From the NCBI RefSeq assembly GCF_003253565.1, contig NZ_QKUF01000002.1:1-64000 (forward strand): a DNA stretch of 64,000 nt, written 5' to 3'. Positions 44,594-55,845 of the stretch are shown here, in pieces (position 1 is the first letter of the stretch; each line of letters begins with the position of its first letter). Source of the stretch: Thermosporothrix hazakensis. GTDB taxonomy: Bacteria > Chloroflexota > Ktedonobacteria > Ktedonobacterales > Ktedonobacteraceae. A program made the translations under genes and the position numbers. The notes below the pieces were generated by a model. The model made no database searches, had not been told where the DNA came from, and saw only the letters and a program-made list of their open reading frames with translations.

Positions 44594-46363
44594 CTATGCG
44601 TGCTGCTCATCAAGCCAGAGCTTGCGCATCTCGTCACTGGTTGCGAGCAGTTCGTCCAGCTTCCCTTCAGCCTCGATCCGACCATCTTTGAGTACAATGA
44701 TATGGTCGGCACGTTGCAGGGTCGCGCGTCGATGTGTCACCACCAGACAGGTCGTGCCCTCACGCTCAAAGATGCGATCCCAGAGGGTACGTTCCGTCTC
44801 CACATCCAGTGCACTCGACAGATCATCAATGACCAGCAGCTCAGCATCACGAACAAGCATGCGAGCCGCCGCCGTCCGCTGCACCTGCCCGCCAGAAAGC
44901 TTGACGCCACGTGTTCCCACAGGAGTCTCTAAGCCTGCCTCTAGCGCCTGCACATCCCGTTCCATCACAGCGCTGCGCACCGCTGCCGCCAGAGCTACAG
45001 GATCTTCAGGCTGCCCGAGCAGAATATTCTGCTTGAGTGTCTCACTGAACAGGCGCGGCACCTGCGCTGTATAGGCCGCACGCGGTGGAACAAAGAAGGA
45101 TGCCGCATCTTGCACAACCTGTCCGTTCCAGCGAATCTCACCAGCCTCTCGCGGTAAGAGACCAAGCACTGTCTGCAAAAGCGTTGTCTTGCCTGAGCCA
45201 ACGCGCCCCGTCACTACCGTCAACGAGCCACGCGGCAAACACAGATCCACATCGACAATACCACGCTCCGACGAGGCATGACGATAGGTCAGCCCCTGCG
45301 CCTCCACCAGCAGCAAACGATCGCTCTCGTGGCGCTCAACAGGCGGCACCTCTGGCAAGGGACCTTGCAAATGCAGTGGTGTATGCTCAACCAACGCCAT
45401 TGGAGGCTCATCACCAAGCAGTGTGTTCATCCGTTTGAAGGCCACACCCGTCTGACGATAGTGAGCCAGGAAACGGCCCAGAGAGGACGTAAAGTCAGCG
45501 ATAAAGTCCAGATACGAGACAAACAGGGCGAACGCACCAACGGTCAAATGACCGCTTCGCAGACTTCCAGCAGCAAGCAGCATAATCAGTCCAGTGCCAA
45601 TGCTCACCATATTGGCCGTCAGAGAATCAATTCCCTGCGATGCCAGGCGATCAATTAGCATCGCGGAACGACGCCGCTCGTTGAGCTTGCGGAACCGTTC
45701 AACCGTTCGTGCCTCGGCTCCGGTCGCCTGCACCGTTTGCACTGCGGCCAGTATATCACCGATTGCTCCTGTTACCTGGCTGGTCGCCTCGCTGCTGGCC
45801 TCACGATAGCGGCTCAACGCCGTACTTGCCCATCTTGTAATGATCGTTACGGCAATCAGTGGCAACACGGTAACGAACGCCATGACCGCGTCAATGGATA
45901 GCAGCACGATAAATGCAATCAAGGCACTTATACCCTGCCCGACGATCTCATCACTCCAGTCAACGCCATCTTCAGCTTGATAGGCGTCATCACGAAAACG
46001 GCTGATAGTCTCACCTACCGAATAGGGCAGGGCACGTGCTCCCGGACGCTTCAGCAGCGCACGCAGCAGGTTCAGCCGTACCAGGCCGCTCATCGTAAAG
46101 CGCATCAGGATCTCGACAAAACCACCACCGAGCCACAAGGCCACCCGTCCCACTGTCAGCAACACCATCATCACAAGTAGTCCTGGTATCCCCCCGGGCA
46201 GATGTGCCTGACCGGTCAGCGTATCCAGAAATGCACTGGCAAGCCATCCCGTGAGCAGGGACGACAGATCAAACGAGCTCCAGAACGCCGCGTGCAGAAA
46301 GTAGAGCCCGAGCCGATAGCGGATCATTTCCAGCAGATACCGCCAGGTTGGAAGCACTTTCAT
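44594..46363 (-). CDS. Half-ABC exporter, degenerate-site subunit (second pair)
   Basis: 589 residues. Membrane domain (about 1-320), then an ATPase with Walker [25 protein letters not shown] and Walker [10 protein letters not shown], again with Asp in place of the catalytic Glu. It is a close paralogue in design of the transporter at 5646-7454 (both have RYRxGLYF near the N-terminus and GRVG(S/A)GKTTLL). It overlaps the upstream partner by four bases and has GAGGAGG before its ATG. No precursor peptide or modification gene is next to it, so the cargo is unknown. Confidence 0.88.
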   Translation of the reverse strand: MKVLPTWRYLLEMIRYRLGLYFLHAAFWSSFDLSSLLTGWLASAFLDTLTGQAHLPGGIPGLLVMMVLLTVGRVALWLGGGFVEILMRFTMSGLVRLNLLRALLKRPGARALPYSVGETISRFRDDAYQAEDGVDWSDEIVGQGISALIAFIVLLSIDAVMAFVTVLPLIAVTIITRWASTALSRYREASSEATSQVTGAIGDILAAVQTVQATGAEARTVERFRKLNERRRSAMLIDRLASQGIDSLTANMVSIGTGLIMLLAAGSLRSGHLTVGAFALFVSYLDFIADFTSSLGRFLAHYRQTGVAFKRMNTLLGDEPPMALVEHTPLHLQGPLPEVPPVERHESDRLLLVEAQGLTYRHASSERGIVDVDLCLPRGSLTVVTGRVGSGKTTLLQTVLGLLPREAGEIRWNGQVVQDAASFFVPPRAAYTAQVPRLFSETLKQNILLGQPEDPVALAAAVRSAVMERDVQALEAGLETPVGTRGVKLSGGQVQRTAAARMLVRDAELLVIDDLSSALDVETERTLWDRIFEREGTTCLVVTHRRATLQRADHIIVLKDGRIEAEGKLDELLATSDEMRKLWLDEQHA

Positions 46364-48111
46364 AGCGTGACCTCCTCTGTCGCAACCCGAAGCAATTCAG
46401 CAAAGCGTGAGTTCGGGTCAGCCATCAGGGCGCGGCGTGGTCCATGCTCACGCACCTGTCCATCTTCCATCACAAGAATCTCATCGGCATAGGTCAGCGT
46501 TGCCAGCCGATGCGCGATAATAATCCCGGTACGCCCTTCAAGCATTCGACCAAGTGCGGTATGCACCAGCCGATCAGTAAGCGGATCAAGCCGCGAAGAG
46601 GCTTCATCCAGAATCACCAGGTCAGGATCATGCAACATGATGCGTGCACATGCGATAACCTGTGCCTGTCCGGCAGAAAGCCCGGCCCCATCGGATAAAA
46701 GCACGGTATCTAATCCCTGCGGCAGCTCCTGTAGCCAGTCTGCCAGACCCAGCGTTTCCAGTATCTCGCGAATGCGCTCATCCGAGAAACCTGCTTCAAA
46801 GAGCGTCAGGTTATCGCGCACACTCGCACGGAAAAGATGCACTTCCTGCGTTACCATCCCGATACGTGAGCGAATGGCTGCTAGCTTCACATCACGCAGA
46901 TCCACCCCGTTCAGGCGCACTGTCCCAACTTGAGGATCATAAGAGCGTAACAGCAGTCGTGTCAGTGTTGTCTTACCACTTCCGGTACGTCCTACTACGC
47001 CTAGCACACGACCCGGCACAAGCGAGAACGAGACATTCCGCAAAACCGGAGCGTCTTCCGCATAGGCGAACGAGACATTTTCCAGTTCAATCGCCAGCGG
47101 TCCTGAAGGCAACGACGAGACCGGCCCGTCGACAATGCGCGGCTGTATTCTCAAGAGCGCCTCAATACGACTGATACTGGCATCCGCCTGTTGCAAATCC
47201 TGAATCTCGTCTCGTATCTGCTCAACCGGCTCACGCAGCATCCTGGTATAGCGAAAAACCAGGTAGACCACACCAATGGTCAACAGCCCCGACTGGTACA
47301 GCAGCGCACACAGGGCAAAGGAGGCAGCCGTTCCAAGCGAAAACAACCCCATACTGACCGCCGTCATACCATACCCCCACATCTGTGCCTTGCGAGTGAT
47401 CGGCAGCCATGAACGCAGTACCTCGGCAAACCGCCGCAGCACAAACGCACTCGCACCACTGGAGCGGATATCCTGCAAGCCAGCCAGATATTCACTCAGG
47501 AAGCCAAAGAAATCAGCATTTGCCTGACGATCGGCTGCCCACAGAGGGGTGGCCGCCGCCCGAATGCGCAAAATGATGATCAGCGCTACTACTACAAAAC
47601 CACTCATCACCAGGCCAACGCGCCAATCAATGTGATAGAGTAGCCCGAGGACACCAAGCATCAGAATACCGTTCCCGAGCACATAGACCACAAATCGCGA
47701 GAAGAAGCGGGCCAGCGTCGCCACATCACCGTCTACGCGCTCAATCAACTCACCGGGCGTATGTGCAGTATGAAATGAGGCATCCAGCCGCAGCAAATGA
47801 GTCAGCAGGTCCGCTCGCAGCGTATTGGTCGCCGTCCAGCTAACCATCTCGGCGATCCCGGTTTCGGCAATTGCCATTCCCTGTTGTAACAGCGCCAGAG
47901 CAATGGTGGCCAGCGCCAACACCATCAGGTCGCTTAATTCGCCACCAGAGATCGCGCGATCAATAAAGGCACTCGTAACCAGTGGCGTCGCCACCTGTAC
48001 CCCGATCGTACAGCACAAAATCAATGCCAGCAGACCTATTCTCCACCACTGAGGACGCAGGTAGCGGGAGAGAAGATGCCAGTAACGGCTTAGCGCGCGC
48101 AAGAAGTGCAT
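46360..48111 (-). CDS. Half-ABC exporter, canonical-site subunit (second pair)
   Basis: 583 residues. Six-helix membrane domain (about 1-315) and ATPase with Walker [10 protein letters not shown], signature LSAGQ, Walker [10 protein letters not shown] (catalytic Glu present) and H-loop IIIAHRLA. It forms a heterodimer with the next gene's product. ATG 48111 is chosen because AAGGAGG lies five to six bases upstream; the frame extends to 48144. A likely lipid, peptide or drug exporter. Confidence 0.88.
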   Translation of the reverse strand: MHFLRALSRYWHLLSRYLRPQWWRIGLLALILCCTIGVQVATPLVTSAFIDRAISGGELSDLMVLALATIALALLQQGMAIAETGIAEMVSWTATNTLRADLLTHLLRLDASFHTAHTPGELIERVDGDVATLARFFSRFVVYVLGNGILMLGVLGLLYHIDWRVGLVMSGFVVVALIIILRIRAAATPLWAADRQANADFFGFLSEYLAGLQDIRSSGASAFVLRRFAEVLRSWLPITRKAQMWGYGMTAVSMGLFSLGTAASFALCALLYQSGLLTIGVVYLVFRYTRMLREPVEQIRDEIQDLQQADASISRIEALLRIQPRIVDGPVSSLPSGPLAIELENVSFAYAEDAPVLRNVSFSLVPGRVLGVVGRTGSGKTTLTRLLLRSYDPQVGTVRLNGVDLRDVKLAAIRSRIGMVTQEVHLFRASVRDNLTLFEAGFSDERIREILETLGLADWLQELPQGLDTVLLSDGAGLSAGQAQVIACARIMLHDPDLVILDEASSRLDPLTDRLVHTALGRMLEGRTGIIIAHRLATLTYADEILVMEDGQVREHGPRRALMADPNSRFAELLRVATEEVTL

Positions 48112-48754
48112 GCCGCCCTCCTTCCAGCGCTCCAAACACACCATGCGAAAATGGACAGCATATCCTGTCTCTTGCGGAAAAACTGAAGAGCTATCAAAGC
48201 GTGAATTCTTCCTTTTCTCTTATCATTGCATCAAAAGATCGTAGAGCATGAACAAAAAAGGCATAGAGAAGCCGCGTCATTCGCTGTTCATGCGGAATCA
48301 ATCTGGTGAGGAAAAGGTGATGCTAGAAGAAAAGGGAGAGACTGCCTGAGTAGCAGCCAAAAAAGAACCCTTGAGGCAAAGTGGGCTGAGGGTGAGAGAA
48401 AAAAAGATCAGAAGAAAGGAAACACTATAGACAGGTTTCCCTTTTGCACAAAGGATGGCCGTCGTCCTCCTCGCTCAATCAAGCGCTATGCAGGATACAC
48501 GACCAGACCACTACAGCACACTTAGCGTAGCAACACCTTTGTAGTCGTTGCGGGCATGATAAAAATTACCTCCATGAAAAACAAGATGGTGTTATCATAA
48601 TTGATCCTGAACAAAAAGTCAAGACCGAATTCCTCGCTTTTTTGAACAGCGACAGCGAGAATAACCACAGCAACGCTTGACGTATGTTCCTTCTGTAGCG
48701 TATAAAGAATGCGGTATCTGCGTGGCAAGCTATCAGACGAAAGAGGAACAGCAT
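48112..48754. other. Divergent intergenic region, no gene supported
   Basis: About 640 bases between the ABC operon and the GNAT gene. I searched the minus strand for a leader with an FDLD-type box or another RiPP precursor feeding the exporter and saw none. No RNA recognised. Confidence 0.45.
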
Positions 48755-49243
48755 ATGTTGACACTCCGCCGCTACACTCCCACCGATCAAGCAGCCGTTG
48801 AGGCGCTGCATGTGTTCGCACTCCAGCAGACCGGGGCTTATCTTGGTCGAGGACCCTGGGACGACGATATCTACGCAATTGAGGATGTGTATCTCAACAA
48901 TCAGGGCGAATTTCTCATTGGCGAATGTGACGGTCGCCTTGTCGCAATGGGTGCGTTACGACGTACCGACGCAGAGCGAGCCGAGATCAAACGCATGCGT
49001 GTTCACCCCGACTATCAAGGGCGCGGCTACGGTCAGCTACTTCTCCATACCCTTGAACAGCGTGCTCGTGAGCTTGGCTACCGCATCCTGCATCTGGATA
49101 CCTCCCTGCTGCAACTTCCGGCTCGCAAGCTTTATGAGAAGAACGGCTTTCGCGAAGTCGGCAGAGACTACTTCCAACAGCAAACAGGTGCGGACACCTA
49201 CCAGCCGCTAGAGGTTATCCTGTACGAAAAACCCATCGCATAA
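48755..49243 (+). CDS. GNAT-family N-acetyltransferase
   Basis: 162 residues. The acetyl-CoA-binding motif A is clear (IKRMRVHPDYQGRGYGQLLL, Q/R-x-x-G-x-G/A), followed by motif B (LDTSLLQLPARKLYEKNGF), and EFLIGECDGRLVAMGALRR forms the central strands. It acetylates an unknown amine. ATG 48755 follows GAGGAACAGCAT; the frame upstream to 48677 is unsupported. Single gene. Confidence 0.9.
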   Translation: MLTLRRYTPTDQAAVEALHVFALQQTGAYLGRGPWDDDIYAIEDVYLNNQGEFLIGECDGRLVAMGALRRTDAERAEIKRMRVHPDYQGRGYGQLLLHTLEQRARELGYRILHLDTSLLQLPARKLYEKNGFREVGRDYFQQQTGADTYQPLEVILYEKPIA

Positions 49244-49842
49244 ACAGACAACGACACAAGCTGCTCCTCAATACAGACCACAGAGAAGTGCACCCGGGGC
49301 CTCAGACAGAGAAGCCAGCTTGATGAGCAGCAGGATACACTTGAGCGACCAGAGCGAGCAGGTCAGTCAGGCCGGGATACACCCTCCAGATACAGAGATC
49401 AGCAACCAGCCCTGTACAACCCGCAAGAACAGTGATTTTACAAGAAGCATATCATCTCGCCTATCCCCTTCAATCAATTTCAACAACCATAATGAAACCC
49501 TGAATTGCTGCTTCTTTCCTGCAAAGAGATAAGTCATTCCTCCGGTTAAATAGTACCAAGAACTCATTGCAATGATACACAAATAGGGTTATAGTATCAT
49601 AAACAGAGTATTTTCCGTAACCGACAGAAGAGATATATTTCTCATACACTAAAGCTTCCAACCCTCACAGAAGCTCTAACCCGTAAAGCGCGCCCATACT
49701 GAACGAACGCGCGTACCGCATCTCTACTCTATCTCTTTCAGCATTTCTGAAGAGCAACACAAAACAGGGGGATAACGGGTGCTTCTTGCCTGCCAGAAAT
49801 GAGGGTGTCTCACGGGAGAACAACACCTTATCGGAGAGCGTA
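49244..49842. other. Upstream region of the kinase-helicase operon
   Basis: About 600 bases without a gene. AT-rich around 49440-49630, where a promoter may lie, but I could not choose one. A weak inverted repeat TGATAC...GTATCA spans about 49573-49599. Confidence 0.35.
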
Positions 49843-52800
49843 ATGACCAATCCTACCGATCTTTCCGGGCGCATCGTCAGCGACTATATTATCGAAGAGA
49901 AGATAGGACAGGGCGGGTTTGGTGCAGTCTACCGGGCCCGCCATCGCCACCTGAAAAGAGTTGCCTGTGTAAAAGTCGTCCATAAAAATAGCCAGGCAAA
50001 GGATCTCGCCGAATTCCTCAAGCGTGAAGCGCACGTCCTCAACGAGCTGGATCACCGCAATATTGTCCGCCTGCAAACCTTCACAATCGAAGAGGAGCAG
50101 ATTTATCTTGTTATGGACTACATCGATGGAGGTGATCTGAACTCCCTGCTGAAGAAAACAACCGGACCGCTTCCCATCGAGGAGGTTGATGATATCATCG
50201 GACAGATAGCAACAGGGCTCCATTATGCACATCAACGCCAGGTTATTCACCGTGACCTCAAACCACACAACATCTTACGCGACAAGCAGGGACGCATCGT
50301 CATCGGTGATTTTGGTCTGGCGAAATTTCTTGATGTCGCGCTCCATCATACCTTTCAGGCAGCCCCGGACGACAACGCGGGCACCCCGCTCTACATGGCT
50401 CCCGAGCACTTCAACGGTCAACCCGACTACAGCAGTGACCTCTATAGTCTGGGGGTCATCGCCTATCAACTCCTTACCCGGCATCTTCCTTTTACCGGGA
50501 ACAATTGGTTCCAGCTAAGAGATGCCCATTGTAACAAGCAGCCACCACCACTGCGCAGCTTCAACCCGGCTCTGAGCGAAGAAGTGGAACAGGTCGTGCT
50601 CAAAATGCTGGAAAAGGAGCCAGAGAAGCGCTACCAGAGCCCGATTGATTTCAAGCGTGCCTTGCATAGCGCTATCGAAAAAATGCGTGTCAACACCCGG
50701 GTCAATCCCGACACCATTGCGGGCGTGCTTCCATACCTCCCTGATAATCTCACGGTGCAACTGGACCCGGGCGACTATCGCGGTCCGTTCACCATCTCGA
50801 AACGGCTCCGCCTGATCGGTGCCGGGGCAGCCACCAGGCTTTACACCGTTGATGAACCGCTCTTGCATATTCAGGTTCCCGGTGTGCGGCTGGAAAACAT
50901 GCTCCTGCAACGCTCGCGCGAAAGCTATGACGAACCGCTGATTCAGGCCGCAGGGCATCCCTACGAACTCCGCTACGTCACCGTGCTTGGTGGGGCTGCG
51001 GAAGGTGCAACCTGGCTTGACGCGGAGTGGCAACTACCCGTGAACGGTATCGATTTCGGCCCCGTACCCGCCGAGAGCCAGCAGACACGCACCGTCCAGA
51101 TCGAGGTCAAAGAGCAGTGTACGCTCTCGACGACCGTTCCGGGACTGAGCGTGTTCCCGATCCGCATTGCTCCCGGCTCCCATACACTATCGCTCTCCTT
51201 TGAGACGCACGGGAAGCCGCCCGGCACCATTCTCAATGGCGCAATCCGGCTACAGGGCGAGACCGAGACAAAGACGATTCCGATCAGCGGGCAGATTCAG
51301 CCACCGCTTCCCACACCAGTCCCCATGCCTCTGGCTGCGGAACCACCAACGCACCATATGGAATGGCTCTATCAGCTCTGGGATGAGGCTGCTCGTGATA
51401 TCCTTCGTCTGCTTGGTAGTGACAGCGAGAAGGAGCTTGTCCACCAGTGGAAACAGAATCAGCGCACGCCAGAGCTTCGGACCAAAATTCACACGCTCGG
51501 AGAAAAAATGCTGGTACGGCTCGTCGGACAGAAAGCGTATAAGTGGTATGTACGCCGCACTCAGGAGAGCAAGCAAGCGGAGCATGAGGCCTGGGAGCTG
51601 ACACTTGCAACTGATAGTGACAACTTTCCTGAGGCTCTGGGTAAAAGGACCCTTCGCCTCTTTGTCAACGTAGTCGGTACAACGAAGCACAGGCTGCAAA
51701 TTCGTAAGATCACGCTCCCCCGGGAGGAGGAGGGAGTCCAGAATCATGCCTCATTGCCTGCTCTTGTTCAGCTTGTTCCCTCCTTGCCCGACTATCGAGG
51801 GATTGATACAGCATTCCTCGCACGCCTCCGTGCCCTCCCCATTCGAGAGCGCCCGGAGCTCGATGTGAACCAGCTTCAGGGATGGGAAGCACTGCTGAAT
51901 TTCCAGAAAGAGCTGATCAAAAAGCGACATTATAGCGTTGCATATACCAACCACACCTATCGAGACGGTTCGTCGCGTGTGACCTTCTTTCTGGATGCCG
52001 CCAGCGCCGTCGACAGTAGTGGGACCAGCCTTGATCCTGCTGAGTTTGTCATGCGCATTCGGAACTCGCGCAAAGAGCGCCTCAAGCGGCTTGACTCGCT
52101 TCCCAATACCCCGAGCCCTCGCAAACATTATGGCCAGGATCTCGGGACCATTGAGCAATTCAAGGCAGACGAGAACGCACTTGTCATCAGCCTTGATCCC
52201 TCGCTTGTTCGCCGCTTGCAAAAAGGCTCCTATGCGTTGCCCCCAAATGGGTATCTCTATTTCGATGCCCGTGGCGATATGCAACAGATCAGCCGCCAGC
52301 AGGAAGCGCTTGAGGATCTCAAACAGGGGAAAACCGTCAATCCGCGCCTGGCTGACTTCTTCTTCAATGCGCGCGAGGCCGGAGATATCCCGGCAATTCA
52401 GCGCTTGCTTCCTTCCGACCTGCTCTCGGGGACCTGCAACAGCGGGCAACGAACCGCGATCGAGATGGCTCTTGCAACACCTGATCTCTTGCTCATCCAG
52501 GGACCACCAGGAACCGGCAAAACGACCGTAATCGCCGAAATTTGCTATCAGGAGGCGCTACGCGGCGGGCGCACGCTGATCGCCTCACAATCGAATCTGG
52601 CAGTAGATAACGCGCTCGGTCGTATCAGCCATCACCCCAGCATTCGCGCTCTACGCAAGGGCAACCCGGATTCAGTTGAAGACGAGGGACGGGATTTCAC
52701 CGAGGAACAGGTCATCACCACCTGGCTTCACAACACGGCCAGCGATTGCCAGACGAAGCAGGAGAAGCGCAAGCAGAACATCGCCCTTTTCAAACGGCTC

Positions 52801-55800
52801 CTGAGCGGGCATAAGCGCTTCACTCGCTATTATCAGGAAGAGGAGCGATATCAGAAACAGTACCAGAAATGGCGCTCGCAGTATGAGAAGGTCAAACAGG
52901 AGTTGAAAGCGACTTCATTCCTGATTGAGGAAGAAGTTGAGGCGGAACGAAACGCACAAGCTGTCCAGCAAGCGCTTGCCTCTCTCCTTGCGGGCAGATA
53001 TGTACAGGATCTTGCCAGCATTTCCCGCAACGCACTCCCTTATATCGCTCGCACGGGAAGCAAGCAGCATTTTATCCAGAGCGTCAACGAGGGGATGCAG
53101 CTCCTACAGCGGCTCATGCCCATGCCTCCCGTCACCAGCCTGCTACAGAGCGTCATTCAGCTCCGACAGCACGTTTTTGTCCAGCGCGATGCATGGGAAG
53201 AAAGCCGCTCGCTCCTCAGCGCGATCGATGCAATTATCACGCGCTGGCAGCTCACCGACAACCAGCGGGAACAGGTAACTGCCACAATCCAGCAATTCGA
53301 GACCAAAATCCAACAATTGAATGAGCAGATCCAAAAGAGCCAGCAAACCTTGCAACAACACAGGCGTCCCCTCAATGAGATGCAGCAGGCGCTACAGGAA
53401 CTGCACCTCTTTTCGCGCTATTCACTCGAAACAGCTATTCAAACCTACATTGCAAACGAGACACAGCCACGTGTCCCCTCTTCTGGCCTGCTCAACATCC
53501 CGTCGCTCTTCCCGGGACGGCTCATAGCGACCATGAAGAAATATGATAGCAAGCCTCTGTTTGCGAAATGGCAGAGCGCCGCGCAGACAATCCAGCGCCG
53601 AATTCAAGCCCTTCTACGAGATCAACAACACTGTGAGCAGGCTTACTATGCTCAATTAGATTATCAGAACCACTATCACCGCTTGCTTGCTACCGACCCC
53701 GAAATCAGCCTGGCGCTTCTGTATAGCCCGCCCGTCGTGACGACCAGCGCACCGCCGAAAAGTACAGACCTGCCCATACTTGTGCAGCAGCTTGCGCAGA
53801 CGCTTCACGTGATACAGGAGACGATCATGAACCCGGGCCTCTTCTCGGGTATGTTCAAAAAGCGACATCAGCAGAAGCTCTTTGACCTGTTTCGGCAAAT
53901 GCGAGACCAGCTCTTCACACTTGAGCACGGTATCAAGCTGATTCACACCACCAACTATGAGGCCACACAGCACTTTTGCAGGAACATCGCTAACCACATC
54001 TATGATACTCTGCAAGGGCAGATACAGCAGCGCATCTCTCAGATACGTTCACAGCTTGAGCAAGCCAATCAACAAAAAAGAGAGCTGGAACAGCAGGTGC
54101 AGCAGCTCCGAAGCGAACAACAGACACAGCGTGAGTTGCTTCCCGTGCTGGCTCAAACGCTCCAACACATCCATAGCGAGCTTGCGGAGCACCTTCGCCA
54201 GTTGAGTCTTCGATCAGATATTTCAAAGGAGCTACTCACGCTGGCCCGTGACCAACTCCAAACTCGCGATACTACGCCCGACTTTGTGCAACGCTACCGT
54301 AGCGTGTCACAGCGCTGGCTTGCCGATACCAGACAGGCAGAGCAACTTGTACACACCCTCTGGGAGCAGCTACAGAAAACGCATGATCTTCTGCCCCAGC
54401 AGCTTCTTCAGCTTCGGGACGACCTCAAACAGCATCAGAAGCAGCAAGAGATTCTTCAGCGTGAGCTGGTGCGCCTTGAGCAGACAGCAGGCAGCAAACC
54501 CGCTGGTCTCCAGATCGAGCGGCAATGGTGGCGCTCCTTCTGGGAGTCAATTCCGGCTGAAGTCCGGCCCGCAGCGCCTTCAGAGGGCATCTTTGCCCTG
54601 CCCTTTCTTCAGAGCATGCAGCACCAGTTTACTAGCTGGCAACAGGAGCTCGACAACGAAGAACGCTTCTCGCAGCGCTACGATCGTCTGATTACGGACT
54701 GGGTCGCCGAGCTTCAGAACATTTCGGCCTATGACCGGCAAGAGCTTCAGCAGACCTACATCAAAAATGCCAATGTTGTCGGCATCACCTGCGGGCAGGC
54801 TCCCAGACTCTCATCACGGGAATTCAGCGCTATCTCCACATTCGATACCGTTATTATTGACGAGGTCAGTAAAGCGACCCCACCCGAAATCCTGCTCCCG
54901 GCCATTCGCGGCAAAAAGCTTATCCTCATTGGAGATCAGCACCAGCTGCCACCAATGATCGATGATAAAACGCTGGATCAGATGGCCGAAGAAAACGGGC
55001 TGAATCCACAAACATACCACCAGCTTAATCAATCTTATTTTGCCAGGCTCTATCGTGATGCCCCTGCCAGCAAGAAATGCATGCTTCACATTCAATATCG
55101 CATGCATCCTGACATTATGGCAGCCATCAATCAGTTCTATGAACGTCCGCTGGAATGTGGCCTCAATCAGCCAGATCTCGAACGTGACCATCAGCTTGAG
55201 GTGCCACTTGTCGACAAAAACAAACATCTTGTCTGGGTCACGACTCCGCTGACCTCTGTACAGGAGCGCACGGGACAGCAGTTGATAGCACGCAACCAGA
55301 GCAGCAAAGAGGTCGTATTCACCTGCCCGAGCAAGTATCATAGTTTCAGCGAAGAGCGGGTAGGAACATCCTACATCAATCAGCGAGAGGTCGAGATTAT
55401 CACCGCAATCTGCCAGCAATTCCAGCAGGCCTGGGCCCCAAAACTAGCCACCGGTGCTCCACCGAAAGAGATCGGGGTCATCACCTTCTATGCCGCACAA
55501 AGCAGCCTCCTGCGTGAGAGCCTGGGGGTTTCTCAGGGGGGCAAGAGCGCACGGTTTAGCGCTCTCAACATCCGCGTCGGCACGGTTGATCGCTTCCAGG
55601 GAATCGAGCGGGCGGTTGTTATCGTTAGCATGGTGCGCAACAACAGTCGGGGTGATATCGGCTTCGCGAGAAAGGATGAGCGTATCAATGTGGCCTTCTC
55701 GCGGGCGCAGGAACTTCTTGTGATCGTCGGGTGCCATGATCTCTTCTGTAGCACCTCACACGCCGATACCGCTGTCGAGCGCTATCGCAACGTCGCCAGT

Positions 55801-55845
55801 ATAGTGAAACATCGGGGGGCTTTCATTGACACCACTGCAATCTAA
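49843..55845 (+). CDS. mkoA: Ser/Thr kinase-SF1 helicase fusion (Mokosh type I MkoA-like)
   Basis: 2000 residues. Residues about 10-280 are an intact Hanks kinase: G-loop GQGGFG (22-27), Lys44, HRD (136-138), DFG (156-158), PE in MAPEH. About 300-390 look like a short beta-helix piece (LDPGDYRGPFTISKRLRLIG) and about 395-480 an Ig-like domain. From about 860 there is a UPF1/DNA2-like superfamily 1 helicase: Walker A GPPGTGKT (887-894), Walker B IIDEVSKA (Asp1673-Glu1674), GDQHQLPP, QYRMHP (1751-1756), TVDRFQG (1914-1920), NVAFSRA (1949-1955). Between Walker A and B is an insertion of about 700 residues, Gln/Glu-rich and mostly coiled coil. ATG 49843 has GGAG upstream. Kinase plus COG1112-type helicase next to a PLD gene is the type I Mokosh anti-phage layout, as I recall it. 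Intact. Confidence 0.88.
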   Translation: MTNPTDLSGRIVSDYIIEEKIGQGGFGAVYRARHRHLKRVACVKVVHKNSQAKDLAEFLKREAHVLNELDHRNIVRLQTFTIEEEQIYLVMDYIDGGDLNSLLKKTTGPLPIEEVDDIIGQIATGLHYAHQRQVIHRDLKPHNILRDKQGRIVIGDFGLAKFLDVALHHTFQAAPDDNAGTPLYMAPEHFNGQPDYSSDLYSLGVIAYQLLTRHLPFTGNNWFQLRDAHCNKQPPPLRSFNPALSEEVEQVVLKMLEKEPEKRYQSPIDFKRALHSAIEKMRVNTRVNPDTIAGVLPYLPDNLTVQLDPGDYRGPFTISKRLRLIGAGAATRLYTVDEPLLHIQVPGVRLENMLLQRSRESYDEPLIQAAGHPYELRYVTVLGGAAEGATWLDAEWQLPVNGIDFGPVPAESQQTRTVQIEVKEQCTLSTTVPGLSVFPIRIAPGSHTLSLSFETHGKPPGTILNGAIRLQGETETKTIPISGQIQPPLPTPVPMPLAAEPPTHHMEWLYQLWDEAARDILRLLGSDSEKELVHQWKQNQRTPELRTKIHTLGEKMLVRLVGQKAYKWYVRRTQESKQAEHEAWELTLATDSDNFPEALGKRTLRLFVNVVGTTKHRLQIRKITLPREEEGVQNHASLPALVQLVPSLPDYRGIDTAFLARLRALPIRERPELDVNQLQGWEALLNFQKELIKKRHYSVAYTNHTYRDGSSRVTFFLDAASAVDSSGTSLDPAEFVMRIRNSRKERLKRLDSLPNTPSPRKHYGQDLGTIEQFKADENALVISLDPSLVRRLQKGSYALPPNGYLYFDARGDMQQISRQQEALEDLKQGKTVNPRLADFFFNAREAGDIPAIQRLLPSDLLSGTCNSGQRTAIEMALATPDLLLIQGPPGTGKTTVIAEICYQEALRGGRTLIASQSNLAVDNALGRISHHPSIRALRKGNPDSVEDEGRDFTEEQVITTWLHNTASDCQTKQEKRKQNIALFKRLLSGHKRFTRYYQEEERYQKQYQKWRSQYEKVKQELKATSFLIEEEVEAERNAQAVQQALASLLAGRYVQDLASISRNALPYIARTGSKQHFIQSVNEGMQLLQRLMPMPPVTSLLQSVIQLRQHVFVQRDAWEESRSLLSAIDAIITRWQLTDNQREQVTATIQQFETKIQQLNEQIQKSQQTLQQHRRPLNEMQQALQELHLFSRYSLETAIQTYIANETQPRVPSSGLLNIPSLFPGRLIATMKKYDSKPLFAKWQSAAQTIQRRIQALLRDQQHCEQAYYAQLDYQNHYHRLLATDPEISLALLYSPPVVTTSAPPKSTDLPILVQQLAQTLHVIQETIMNPGLFSGMFKKRHQQKLFDLFRQMRDQLFTLEHGIKLIHTTNYEATQHFCRNIANHIYDTLQGQIQQRISQIRSQLEQANQQKRELEQQVQQLRSEQQTQRELLPVLAQTLQHIHSELAEHLRQLSLRSDISKELLTLARDQLQTRDTTPDFVQRYRSVSQRWLADTRQAEQLVHTLWEQLQKTHDLLPQQLLQLRDDLKQHQKQQEILQRELVRLEQTAGSKPAGLQIERQWWRSFWESIPAEVRPAAPSEGIFALPFLQSMQHQFTSWQQELDNEERFSQRYDRLITDWVAELQNISAYDRQELQQTYIKNANVVGITCGQAPRLSSREFSAISTFDTVIIDEVSKATPPEILLPAIRGKKLILIGDQHQLPPMIDDKTLDQMAEENGLNPQTYHQLNQSYFARLYRDAPASKKCMLHIQYRMHPDIMAAINQFYERPLECGLNQPDLERDHQLEVPLVDKNKHLVWVTTPLTSVQERTGQQLIARNQSSKEVVFTCPSKYHSFSEERVGTSYINQREVEIITAICQQFQQAWAPKLATGAPPKEIGVITFYAAQSSLLRESLGVSQGGKSARFSALNIRVGTVDRFQGIERAVVIVSMVRNNSRGDIGFARKDERINVAFSRAQELLVIVGCHDLFCSTSHADTAVERYRNVASIVKHRGAFIDTTAI

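Noticed and set aside
54814..55419. Minus-strand 201-residue frame inside the helicase
   Set aside because: Shadow of the conserved helicase motifs; no independent support.
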